Shown here: in pieces, positions 23,401 through 34,412 of the stretch
Position numbering within the stretch: position 1 is the first letter of the stretch
Layout: every line of letters starts with the position of its first letter
Notes under the pieces: model-generated
Told to the model about the DNA's origin: nothing
Seen by the model: the letters and a program-made list of their open reading frames with translations, nothing else
Database searches by the model: none
Source of the DNA: Thuidium tamariscinum
Taxonomy: Eukaryota; Streptophyta; Bryopsida; Hypnales; Thuidiaceae
Reading direction: 5' to 3'
Length of the DNA stretch: 64,000 nucleotides
NCBI GenBank assembly: GCA_947034885.2
Contig: OX344757.2
Span: forward strand, 24,422,001-24,486,000
Position numbers and translations under genes: made by a program

Positions 23401-26013
23401 TTTTTGACTATGTATTTTCAACCAAACTTTGCTTAATGATTTCAATTTGATTAGTAGGAACTTTTATTGAGCAGTCTTAAGGGTTTTTTTGGGTCCTAGA
23501 CTTCCATGCTATCATAACGGCATCCATGTCCTGCCAAAGTGGCAGTTCCTTTGCATCAATCATCCAACATAGACCTCTTTCGCTATCCCATCCAATGTAG
23601 AAGTTTTGAATATTGTCATCAATTGTTGCTAGATGAAAGTATTGAATGAACACGCAATTCAAATGTAGTCAATCATTGTCAAAATTAGACAACACCCTTG
23701 TAATCCACACTAAAATGCAAGTCATTTTCTACGGGAGTAATTGCAAGAAAATAGCCTTCAAAGAGATCTCACCCTACCCTTGAAGGATAGTTGTGGGCAA
23801 CCACTCAATAGCTTGACGTACACATCCTCTTCCCCAAATTTTTCGTGATCCTTGTCATCTTTGTTTTATTAATCTACCCAAGTTGCTTGAACAAGAGTTG
23901 TTGGCTACATTGGAAGAAAACACTGTTTTTTTAGGTACGTCCATTTCTACATCTATGTGTTGTATTTGATGTCCAACTATATCAACTTAGATGTCCAAGT
24001 AGATCATGTTGCCATGGACATTGACAAGACATCCAAAAAATACCCTAACATCAACATGTTATTGGCTAAAGATCCTAAAAAACACTAATCAACAGGGTTT
24101 TGAAAAATACCATGTGGCTGAAAATTTAGTGCCTCATTGGTTTGGGCAGCCAGTTAGAATTTTTTTTCATCCATCCACTTTTTGTTGATGCAGCATTTGC
24201 CACGTCAGCTCATTAGGGGGCAAATGGGATGATGTGACATGTCAAAACAATGATGTGGTAGATTTTGAAAAGAACATCCATTGCCCCAGGGGGGGGTGCA
24301 CTCCCCATTTCTTTGATGTCAACTTGCAAACTAATGAAGAATAATTTTAATTGCCTTGAACCTAAATTTTATACAATTACTCAAAGTAAACTAGATTCCA
24401 CATAATGGGCTTTTATACTATATAAATAATGAAGGATATACAAAAATACTAAATTTTATCAATTTCTTTTTTCTAAAGTAGCCCTACCAAAATTTCCCTC
24501 CAAAAATTAAACTTTCTATAGTATACTTAGTATAGTATAAATTCCACATAACAATCGATAGCCTTCAAAGAAGCTGCCTTTTGCTTTCATCCTTGAAGTT
24601 CATCCAAGCATCCATGGTGTGTAAGTGTGTAACTTAAGAGCCACTAAGTCAAGGTTCACATGTCAGAATAACAACAATGCATATAATGAGCTAAATTTTA
24701 ACTTATTCACACTAAGCATTTAATCTATTTTGAGTTGGTTGTTGTAAGCTTAATCCATCTAGGGACTTTCAATTTAGAAGTTCAACTAAGTTATTGTAAA
24801 TCATATATACTAGTGGGAGAAAGTATGCACGTGAAGACGGTAGACTTTGACCAGGCCCTTGTAATGAATTTCTTTTTTTTGTAACAAATGAAATGGAATT
24901 TCATTGCAAGCCAGCAACGACACTAGTTTGTGAGCCTAAAAGCGCGAGCTTTAGAGCTGTGAGCGTACTTTTTGTGAGCCCAAATATGTACTATAAAAAA
25001 TTTGCAAGTTTCCCAATGTTAGGGTCAAAAATCTAGAATTAAAAAAAATTCTAGACATTATAAATACATGATTAATAATTTGGACCTATCACCACGCCTG
25101 GCAACCATCATTCAATTACAATTAATCAATCATTTTACAAAGCCCTTACTATATCAAAAACCATACAATCTGCTTACAGATGAGAGCCTTTTTATTCAAA
25201 TTGATCATTTTGAATTGTGACTATTATGTGTTTCATTGTAAAAGGTTCTTACAATTATCTTCATTATGAGATACTTAATACTTCAGAATTTTTTGTTGTA
25301 TCAGGCTTGTAATACTTGTATAACAATAGCATTTTTTCCCAATAGCTGGTGTAAATTATTGGCTTTGCTTCACTACTCAATTTTCTGCTTGTGCACGGTT
25401 GAGCCAGATTGGAGATTCTATAACGTATATTTACATTACACTATTTTAGCCAGTCAGTGACACTTTGTTGTGATCTACAACTACTGAATCCTGAAAGATA
25501 TTATCTGATATTTTCAAATCAAATTGATGTGGAATCTTTTCAAGTTAGTGAGGATGAGGCAAAATGGTGAATCTAATTCTAGTATCAGTATCATATTTTA
25601 CTAATTACTCAAATATTGTCTATAATAAAACTACCAATGATTGATAAAACACTTGAATGCTCTAAATAATCAATGTAGCAACATCCTTGACAGCTTCATC
25701 TAGTTAGTAATTATCAAATTCCAGGCTATATAACGACATGTACAACATGGTATCTATCAAAATTGAAAGTAGGCCACAGTGGCCATTCCGAAACTTATTC
25801 TTGATGACCATATCAATTGAGTAGCTATTGCATTTCTAGTGATGCTTGTGCATGAAGTTTTTGATTTATTGTAAGATTCTTTTAAAGCTGCCCTTTTCTA
25901 AGGATGAATAGTTTCATTTTTGTGCTACACCAAAGTATTATGTGTCATTTACCATGTGCCAAATATCCACTTCAACATTATGAAACCAATTAGTGGTATT
26001 GAGTAGTTGAGTA
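20422..26013. other. Gene-poor AT-rich region
   Basis: After the stop of copy 2 nothing coding is supported over 5.6 kb. The 155-residue frame 20950-21417 is Phe/Tyr/Ile-rich and lies in a stretch whose end (near 21430-21465) resembles the R1 repeat family, so it is probably not a gene. 24180-24300 carries a G-rich run and short direct repeats of unknown origin. Confidence 0.5.
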
Positions 26014-26176
26014 CACTAGAAGAAAGTTTGAAGCCTTTAACGTGACTTCAACACAATCTAGATGATGTTTTGCATTGATTGCAATGCAAAATTTGCAAAT
26101 TTGTATTGCAGTCATCGCAAAACATCATCTAGATTGTGTTAAAGTCATGTTAAAGGCTTCAAACTTTCTTTTAGTG
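26014..26176. mobile_element. CACTA-type MITE with intact target duplication
   Basis: A 163-bp near-perfect palindrome starts CACTAGAAGAAAGTTTGAAG and ends with the complement, finishing in TTTTAGTG. It is flanked on both sides by GTA (26011-26013 and 26177-26179), the 3-bp target duplication expected for CACTA (CMC) elements. The arms of about 70 bp differ at few positions. It could fold into a hairpin RNA. Confidence 0.88.
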
Positions 26177-26179
26177 GTA

Positions 26180-26623
26180 TGAATTTTATGTCATTGCAAA
26201 AAAGCACATAATTGAACAAGAATTTGAATCCAATATAGAAAAGGGATTGTTGTTTGTTAAATGTAAACTAAAAGAGGAATTACAAACCAAGATACATTAT
26301 AACTTTTGAGTTCTATTTTTAAGGGTGCAAAGTATTGTAATTTTACTTGCAAAATTATTGTTATTAATAGAAGTCAATTTCAAAACCAATGAATAAGAAC
26401 AATTGGTGCTATAGAAGTGGTTCCATCCACAATCCTATTATTTTCACTTTGATATACTAATTACTTTCTTTAATTGTTGTGGGTCACAAAGCTTATATAA
26501 GAACTACCACTAGAAACTAAAGATTATTATATGACTATAAGTGCTTTGATTACCATACCTATATGGCAAGGTGAATACATTGTTGCCAAATAATTAGTTA
26601 AAGTTCCCAAAGTAGCTTCAATT
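26180..26623. other. AT-rich spacer
   Basis: No feature recognised. Confidence 0.4.
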
Positions 26624-26830
26624 CACTAGTAGAAAATTCAAAATCAAAATCAACAGAAAACTGTTGATCATTTTTCGTTGATTTGGTCAACTTGATCATC
26701 AACAAAAACAAAAACAAAAAGTGTTGTTCCTTTTGTTGTTTTGGACTTCTTTTTTTTCCAAAAATTTTCAATTTTTTTAGCTGCCTGCCCACAATGTCCC
26801 CAAACATTGCCAAATACCACCACATGACCA

Positions 26831-26893
26831 CCATGGGGTTTGAACCCAAGACCTACCACCTGCAAACACTTAAGCCTAACTACTACACCACCA
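26831..26893 (-). repeat. tRNA-like (SINE-type) segment
   Basis: On the minus strand GGTGTAGTAGTTAGG resembles an A box, and GGGTTCAAACCCC (26835-26847) is a good B box, about 40 bases apart as in tRNA. No complete tRNA cloverleaf is evident. It is probably a tRNA-derived SINE head or captured tRNA relic inside element A. Confidence 0.45.
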
Positions 26894-26954
26894 CTCACCA
26901 TTGCTAAACTACATTGGGAGGATTAGTCTAGTTATACGCTTACTACTTGTGTTT

Positions 26955-27320
26955 TTTAAGTTTAGCAAACTTTGGATGTCATTTTCACATAGAAAATCAA
27001 CTTTTAAGAGACAACTTTAAAGTAAGAAAAGTTGGTCAATCAATTTAACTTTCATCTCCAAAAATCCGTTTCAGATTTTGAGCCTCCTATCAAAGGTTAA
27101 GCACAAAATTCAAAGCGTATGTTTGAAAATGTCAAAAAACATTTCCTCCCAACCTCTCTTTGAACTTTGTCCATAACTTTTGATTGAAGGCTCAAAATTT
27201 GAAACGGATTTTAGAAGATGAAAGTTAACTTGATTGACCAACTTTTCTTAGTTTGAAGTTTTTAAAAAAAGGTTAAGTTTCTATGTGATAATGACACCCA
27301 AAGTCTATTGATTTAATAAA
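26955..27320. repeat. Long hairpin inside element A
   Basis: Two arms of roughly 170 bp are imperfect inverted copies (shared AGAAAAGTTGGTCAATCAA and its partner). A transcript would form a long double-stranded stem and could feed small-RNA production. Confidence 0.75.
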
Positions 27321-28178
27321 AACATTGAATTGTAAATGATTAAGTTGAAAAAAAATACTTTCATTGCATAGAATTTCAATTTTGTTGTTTTAATTTGAAT
27401 ATTTCTCAAAATGCTAGTAAGATAAAATTTTATACTTGTATGTAATTCAAATTTTTGGCTTATGTTAATAATATAGTTCAGAAAATGTAGTATGAAGAAT
27501 TTTTGACTACTTAATTGAATCTACTTGCTACAATTATTCAAACTACTTATAACTCAAAAGAATATTATTTTTAAAACAAAAAATTTAATTACAAATTGAA
27601 TCAATTGGGTCAAAATTTTTTGCGTATTGTATTTGAAGTGAATACAACTTTGGTAAGAATTTCACAAAAGATATATGTGACAATATTGCACAAAAAAGGA
27701 CCTACTCTAAACTTGAAAATAGCTTCAAAGCATATTTAAATATTTTAAAGTTCATTAGTTAATCAACATCAATGTGCTAACCTTCCCTTTTGCTACATTA
27801 TTAGAACATTCCAAAGTTATTGTTGATGTAACAAATAGAATCTAAAAATTCCTAAAAAATATAAAAGATTTTTAGAAGAAGATATAAACTTTCATTCCAT
27901 CATATTCCATTAGATTCCATCACATTCCACTAAGTTCCATCACAATCCAAAAGATTCCTAAAAATTCTTAAAAGATTTCTAAAAGATTTCTAAAAGATTC
28001 TTAAAAGAGTCAAAAACAACAAAATTTTGTTGATTTGGTCATTGCACTACTCCAATCAACAAAAAATGATTGCTCATTCTATTGATGTTTACAAATAGTC
28101 CATGCATTGCCCCATCCAACAAAAAACAACTAAAATCAATTGGTTTTTTGTTGATCTGGATAGAATTTTCTACTAGTG

Positions 28179-28984
28179 CAATACTTTCAAATTTAATTTA
28201 TAAAAAATTCAACATTCTATTAAGCTGATTTCAAAATATTTGGCAATTGGCTTTAGAAGCCATGAGAACAAATGGGGTGGAAGACAAGTTCTTTATACAA
28301 ATGGGTGGTGGGAGATAGAACAACCCATGTAGGATATATAAATAATTAGGAGTAGTATATGCTCTACCTCTCATAGATTAGTCAAAAGTAAGAATTGTCT
28401 TCATATTGCAATTTCAAACCTCATCTAGACATAAATAAATAGCATTTTCAAAACTTTGAACTATTAAAAAATGCAAAATCAAGTTAATTTTCATCTAAAA
28501 AAAACTTTTGACATTTCAAAACTCCAATTAGAGATAATGAACAAATTTTAGAGACGGGTTAGAAGGGACATTTTTTTTGACAATTTCAAATATCTTTTCA
28601 ATTTTGTCCACAACTTCTTTTAGAGACTCAAACTTGCAAATGGTTTTTATAGAGAAAAGTAAGATTGATTTTTCAACTTTTCTTAGCTCAAAGTATTTCG
28701 AAAAAAATAATTCTATTATGCCAAAATGGAGGTTGAAGTTCTATATTGAACACATTTATTAAGTTTTGACAATGAGTGGTCAAGTTCCCCATCCATCTTC
28801 AAATTCTCTCATATCTTTTGAGGGTTCATAAAAGACAATACACTTCATCGTAGAAATAGCCTCTTTATCTTTATTCCTCACTAAATGTCAATATAAAAAA
28901 TCCTCCACTTTGCCATCAATAATTTCTTGAAGGTAGGTAGTCTTTTTGACTTCACTTTAAACTTCCTAACCAAGAATGGACACA
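28179..28984. repeat. Spacer with a second hairpin of the same family
   Basis: 28455-28705 contains arms related to the element A hairpin (TTTGAACT... opposite ...AGCTCAAAG). No gene is supported; the 61-residue frame at 28577 lies in one arm. Confidence 0.5.
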
Positions 28985-29238
28985 TTAGAAGAAATCTGAG
29001 GCCTCTAGAGGGCTGTTTTGGGATTGTTCTTTCAGAAACAATTCCCAAAATAGCCAAAAGCTGTCAGGCCGATATTTTCGGAAAATAAACAAATAAATAA
29101 ATAAATTTGGGTCTTGAAATGCAAAAAAAAATTACGTGGCACTACTCATGCCACATCGGATTCCTATAATTATGTAGTTTATTGTGTTTCCAAATTGTGG
29201 AAACTTATACTCTCTTGTAGGCTTCAAATTTCTTCTAA
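28985..29238. mobile_element. MITE, TTA-flanked family, copy 3
   Basis: The ends ATTAGAAGAAATCTGAGGCC and GGCTTCAAATTTCTTCTAAT are inverted. The interior carries the ACGTGGCACTA phrase common to this family. Confidence 0.66.
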
Positions 29239-30480
29239 TGTTTTCTTATTTTATAGCAACTTCATCAAATAATTTTTGCTAAATTCTACAATTTCTTTTT
29301 TTCATCACATTGTTTTTGACATTCTTATAAATGATTATTTTTGGTTGATCCTGTCCTAGGATTACAGTAGCAGTTCGTCTTTATATTCTTCTTATATAAT
29401 ATCTTAAAAAATAAGAACTAATTTTCATTTTGTTCTTCAAAATCTCAACTCAATTATCTACTACAAAGATTTAAGCTTATTTAGAAATTGCTCAAAACTA
29501 GTATATATAGACATAGAACTTTCAAATTCTTTTCAAGGTTAAGTTCCTAAGTATAAGTTATAGTTGTGTATTGTACAATGAGATACAACTCATTAACAAA
29601 CTACTAATTTGAGGCATTCAAATTTTTATTGCATAATATATGAAAAATTAGAATTTTTCATCTTACATAACTAATACTTAAATCTTATGCGATTCCAATC
29701 AAGCATACCAAATCTTAACATTCACAAATATAATTTTATGTTTGGTAAATTTTTGAAGCCAATAATCATGGATTTATGTAATATTTTATTAAAAACAATT
29801 GGTGATGAATTTTTAAAATTTGCTTGTATAGAAATGTAGGGAATATCCATGCACACATCTTTCCTTCTTAGCAAGCATCTGCAAAAAAGTTTTACATTTT
29901 CCTCTAGACATTTCAATATTTGTGTGACAATGCCCTAAATATGGAAAATAAATATCTCTTTATTGTAAATATATTTTGCTATTTCCCTCACTCTATGACT
30001 AATTTTGTACATTTAAGCACAATGGTACAATTACTTTGCCAAACTCTAATTATAATAAAGAGATATCTATTTTCAAAATTAGGGCATTATCACATCAATG
30101 TTGAAATCTCTGTAATGGAAAATGTGAATCTTTTTTGGAGATGCTTGTCAAAACAAAAGATGTGTGCATGCATGTTCCCTACATCTCTATGCAATCAAAG
30201 AATCATCACCAAGTGTTTTCAATAAAATACTATGTAAAACTATGAAAATTGACTTCAAAAATTCACCAAGAATAGAATTTTTTTTAAAAGAATGAAATTT
30301 GGTATTCTTGATTGGGATTGCATAAAGATGCAATGAGAATCATTCTTACCGAAATATACCAATTATACTACACACTGTAAAAGATATCAAAATGCCTAAA
30401 AGAAATCAAAATGCCTGTACCATTGCCCTGTACTGTAGTGAAAGCGCACTAGGTACAATGAAATGTTAACGCAATTATGA
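29239..30480. other. AT-rich spacer upstream of RPA1
   Basis: No gene. 29720-30230 contains two halves that look like imperfect inverted copies of each other (frames 29722-29916 minus and 29920-30225 plus share several phrases), so it is probably another small inverted-repeat element. Confidence 0.45.
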
Positions 30481-30510
30481 GCGGATGAATGATTTCGTTC
30501 CTTCATGGAC

Positions 30511-30569
30511 GCGGGAACGGTCAATGGTTTCCCGCGAAAACTCAAAGCCCAAACCAACGATTTCGCGCC
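30511..30569 (+). promoter_or_regulatory. Cluster of three E2F-like sites
   Basis: GCGGGAA (30511-30517), the palindromic TTTCCCGCGAAA (30528-30539) and TTTCGCGCC (30561-30569) match the E2F consensus TTTSSCGS or its complement. They lie 140-200 bp upstream of the leader of RPA1, a gene class controlled by E2F at G1/S in plants and animals. Confidence 0.72.
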
Positions 30570-30707
30570 ATTCAAACCGGGGACGTTACTCCTCTCTCGC
30601 AACGGACATTTCTTCCTTAAACGTCTCCCACTCAGCTTGCGGGTCGTCATTGGCATGCTCCCTCTGCTCTTGGATTTTCGCTTTGCTGTAAGGTTTCTGT
30701 CTTGAGA

Positions 30708-30943
30708 TTAGGGTTTCTGTGGGGCGTTTGATCCGTGCATTGTGAGGGGAATGGAGAATGGGGTTACCTCAAAACAGCTGAATTACGGTGGAATAGGGCA
30801 TTTTCTCTAATTCCGTTTTTCGTAAGGCTTCCTCCGATGAGTCCTCACATCGGAATGCTCTTTGTGTAGCTTTCTCCCATTGTTGATGGTATTGTGTAGT
30901 AACAAGTGCCTTTGGTTGGTTTTACAGTCCCACGCCCACTGAA
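30708..30943 (+). promoter_or_regulatory. RPA1 5' leader with telo-box and leader intron
   Basis: TTAGGGTTT (30708-30716) is a reverse telo-box, common near starts of plant replication and translation genes. A donor (TTTTTC|GTAAGG, about 30823) and the acceptor at 30927 suggest a non-coding first exon, since no ATG upstream stays open into the coding exon. Confidence 0.5.
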
Positions 30944-33441
30944 ATGGGTTCCAAGAGGGTTTACCCCATTCTTTCGCTGAATCCTTATCAAGGAAACTGG
31001 ACCATCAAAGTGAGGGTTACCAGCAAGAGTCCGCTTCGTACTTTCAAGAATGCGCGGGGGAACGGAAATGTCTTCAACGTCGAGCTCACCGATGAAGACG
31101 TAAGTTACAGAGCTTCTGAGCCTAAGGTTGAATCACACTGATTTAGCCTAGTAGTTTCTTTTCTGGTCGGCGGATTACAGTAACCGGATGCACCGACATG
31201 ATTTGCAGGGCACACAAATTCAGGCTACGATGTTCAAGGACGCAGCGGACAAATTTTACGACGTCCTGCAAATGGACAAGGTGCCTTCCTTCCCCATGCG
31301 TCTCTTTCTTAATATGAGGCTGTCGAGGAAAGATTGCCCACTCTGTCGTATAGTTGTACTCAATATGGCACCCAAAATTTGTTCTTCAGGTGTACTACAT
31401 TTCGAAGGGAAGCCTGCGGATGGCGAACAAGCAGTATGCAACAGTGAAAAACGACTACGAAATGACACTCAATGCGAACTCAGAGGTCATCGAGGCGGCT
31501 GAAGAGGGTGCTTCTTTCAAGTTACCTTCCACGGCGTACAACTTCACCAAGATCGGTGAACTTGGTCAGCACATCAGTTCCAAGAAATTTGTTGGTAAAT
31601 ATTCTACTTCATCTACCATGTCGGTACTGAGATGCCCTTGCACTTTTGCTCGTGCTTGTTGTAGTAAGATTTATGCCAACGAGTTTTGTGATCCAGCGAA
31701 TTCGATAACAGTAAATGACCCTTCATACTTTCCGTGGTTCTGCAGATGTTTTAGGGGTTGTCCAAAGTGTGGGTCCGTTGACTACGGTTAACCGTAAGTC
31801 TAACAATGAGGAGATTCCGAAGCGCGATGTCGTCCTTGTCGATCAAAGGTAGGTGGTCAATATCGACGTTCTGATCTTGGTCAAATCTTAAGAGGATTGC
31901 GGTTACCGGGGTCGTGGTCAATTCTGAAGAGTATTGTTGTGCTCGTAATGTGACAGTCAGCAGACAGTGGTGCTGACTCTTTGGAACAATACGGCCGAGA
32001 AAGAAGGGGCGGCCCTTGCAGACATCGCGAGTGATTCTCCCATCCTCATGGCCAAAGGTCTACGCCTCAGCGACTTCCAAGGTGAGGAGCCCTCATGCTT
32101 TTGAAGGAAAGATTGTGCTTCAGTTTAGCAATTGAGTGGCTGTGCAATCCAGGAGATTCTCTGAAACTTTGGTAGGATTCTGAGAAATTTGTATGGAACT
32201 GCAGGCGTATCTCTATCATCTACCATGAACACTATGGTTGTGATCAACCCGGACATTTCGAATGCAAAAGACCTTCAATCATGGTCAGTTGCTCCCTCTC
32301 TTTCGTATGTATTCTGAAGGAGCATGTCATTCCAGTAGAGCTGGTGCCAAAATCGAGTCGCAGCAGGCGATTCAGAGAGAAGGGCCTGCAACCTTGGTAT
32401 ATCCTCCTTGACGGAAGTGGTGGTCACATTGTAGGTATGAACAGGATGGGAAGTCTGCCTCCCTGACTCCAGCTGGAGCTGGCCTTCCTGGGGGAACGAA
32501 TCAATCACGGTCCAGCTTCGCAGACCGAGCTGTACTTTCTGAAATCACCCAGCCTTCTGTTGGTGAGGGCAAGGTAAGTTCAATCTCTCATGTGCAGATG
32601 TTCTTGAGAGTCTGTTTACTATTCCAGAACGAAGTTCTTTGTTCGATATCATAGGAATTTTAGTCTACTGTTTATTGTGCTGACCCCCGTGCTCGATGAT
32701 TGCAGCCAGTGTATTTCAATGTGAGAGCCTACATCAGTTTCATCAAGCCCGATCAAGCTATGTGGTACCTAGCTTGCCAGACGTGTAACCGGAAGGCAGT
32801 GGAGGAGAGCACGTCAAGCTACTGGTGTGAAGGCTGTCAGAAACATTCCGACACCTGCAGTAGGAGGTATGGCCTCATGTTCGGATGTTACAGTTTTGCT
32901 TCGAGTGGGGACTGTAGTGTATGACTCCTTTCAACAAATAATGCTCCGAACCTCTCTGATGCTGGTCAGTTTGTGACGGTTGATGTCATTCGGTGAATTG
33001 TATCCGAGGCTGATTGGTGGCATGGGATGTTAGGTACATTATGCAAGCGAAGGTACTCGATTCATCAGGAGAGGCCTGGGTGTCGGCATTCAATGAGCAG
33101 GCGGAATCTTTACTTGGTGTCAGTGCCGATAACCTTTCAGAGATGAGAAATCAGGTATGTGTAAATCAAACCGACTGAGCGAAATACATGTCCACGCATG
33201 GTTTTTCTCATTTAAGAGTGAACTCCGAATTTGCATTCCTGATGTGTAGGCTGGTGACAATAATCATGAATATGAGCGGGCTGTACGAAAGGCCATGTGG
33301 CAACCCCGTGTGTATCGCATCAGTGCGGCGCAAACGGAGTACATGGGTGAAAGGCGGCAGCGGCTCACGGTCCGCACAGTTATGTCTGTTGATTGGATAG
33401 CTGAAAGCAAGCACTTGTTGGCCAAGATATCTGCACAATGA
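30944..33441 (+). CDS. RPA1: Replication protein A 70-kDa subunit, short form lacking the N domain
   Basis: Ten exons with GT-AG borders and consistent phase: 30944-31099, 31209-31280, 31390-31594, 31746-31848, 31957-32081, 32205-32283, 32435-32573, 32706-32866, 33034-33154, 33250-33441 (TGA); 450 residues. It binds single-stranded DNA in nuclear replication, repair and recombination as the large subunit of the RPA trimer. DBD-A starts at residue 7 (YPILSLNPYQGNWTIKVRV; VYYISKGSL), DBD-B follows (NFTKIGELG; VVLTLWN; MAKGLRLSDF), then DBD-C with a C4 zinc site (YLACQTCNRK, YWCEGC) and the RPA2/RPA3-binding C-terminus. The family usually has ~600 or more residues, with an N-terminal DBD-F domain and linker; both are absent. 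Upstream DNA shows no missing exon. The start ATG 30944 follows an in-frame stretch PTPTE without upstream ATG. Confidence 0.93.
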
Positions 33442-34317
33442 TCACTGTTACCACAGTTTTCACTTTTGAGCACTTCATGTTCCCACCCTGATGCCACATG
33501 GAAACACAAGCCTACGCTATTCAGTGGTATAGCATGATTCTACACCATACATTACGAGCCGAGGGTGTTCCAATTCCAGTAATGAGACTCAAACCCACTG
33601 GTGATGAAGTTATGGTACTTGTATATATAGTGCAGTACTGCAGTGGATAGACAGTGTCGTACTCCTCCTGTAAAGTTCATTGCCCAAATTTTTTTCCTAA
33701 ACCTCTGTATGTCGTCGCAATTCAGTTTTGTAACAGCGTTTATAGGATTTTCTCAAGCATTTAGACATTATTTTTTAAGTAGGCTTTTCAATTTTTGTCA
33801 TGTAAAATGAAAATTCCCGCATGACGGAAAATTTGGGGAAGACTTCTAAGTCAACTACAATTCGAATGAACTGTTCTCATGTGAATGGAGTGAAATAAAT
33901 ACACTAATGCACCGCAGCTGATCATTAAATGTGGGCAGTAAACAAATTTTGATTTCATCATCCGAATTAGATGATTGTATTTTACGCTGTTAAGTCCTCC
34001 TAAATATAGGACGGAACAGCTAAATCGACGAATGAGAGGAAAGTTTGTTAGAAAATGTAAACATCCATTAAGAAAATAAATCGTTGTGGTGAGTACGTGA
34101 CAGAAATGCAGCACCCGCTGTAGTAACCAGGTGTCTACGGCAGATTCTCAAGGGTTGACATATTGTTTAGAGCAATCGCAACATGACAGGTGCTATCGTT
34201 TTCTTATCATGACTTTGTCCATAATTATTGATTCAATGCTTGATATCTCAAATGGATTTATAGAGATTTATAATGATTAATCAACTTTTTTGAGTTCAAA
34301 CATTTTGAAAACTCATG
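33442..34317. other. RPA1 3' flank
   Basis: It contains the probable 3' UTR and AT-rich DNA, with no further gene. Confidence 0.45.
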
Positions 34318-34412
34318 TGGGTCGGATCTGTGGCCGGCCGTTTGGCCTGGCTGGTTCGTTTCCCTTTTCTCTCAATGCAATGGGCATTGTTAATAAGAAA
34401 AAAGAAAAAAAA
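34318..34412 (+). mobile_element. LINE-type 3' tail, truncated copy
   Basis: GGATCTGTGGCCGGCCG, a pyrimidine-rich stretch and CAATGCAATGGGC, ending in an A-rich tail, match 51795-51890. A 3'-end-only copy with an A-rich tail is typical of 5'-truncated non-LTR retrotransposons. Confidence 0.65.

Larger units (their letters stand above)
26624..28178. mobile_element. Non-autonomous CACTA-like element A
   Basis: The ends CACTAGTAGAAAATTC and GAATTTTCTACTAGTG are perfect inverted repeats. Short subterminal motifs of the type ATCAACAAAAA recur in both orientations near both ends, as in CACTA elements. The interior holds a large hairpin (about 26955-27320) and a tRNA-like segment. No transposase frame. 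The flanks (ATT, CAA) do not match, so the target duplication has mutated or the element recombined. Confidence 0.72.
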
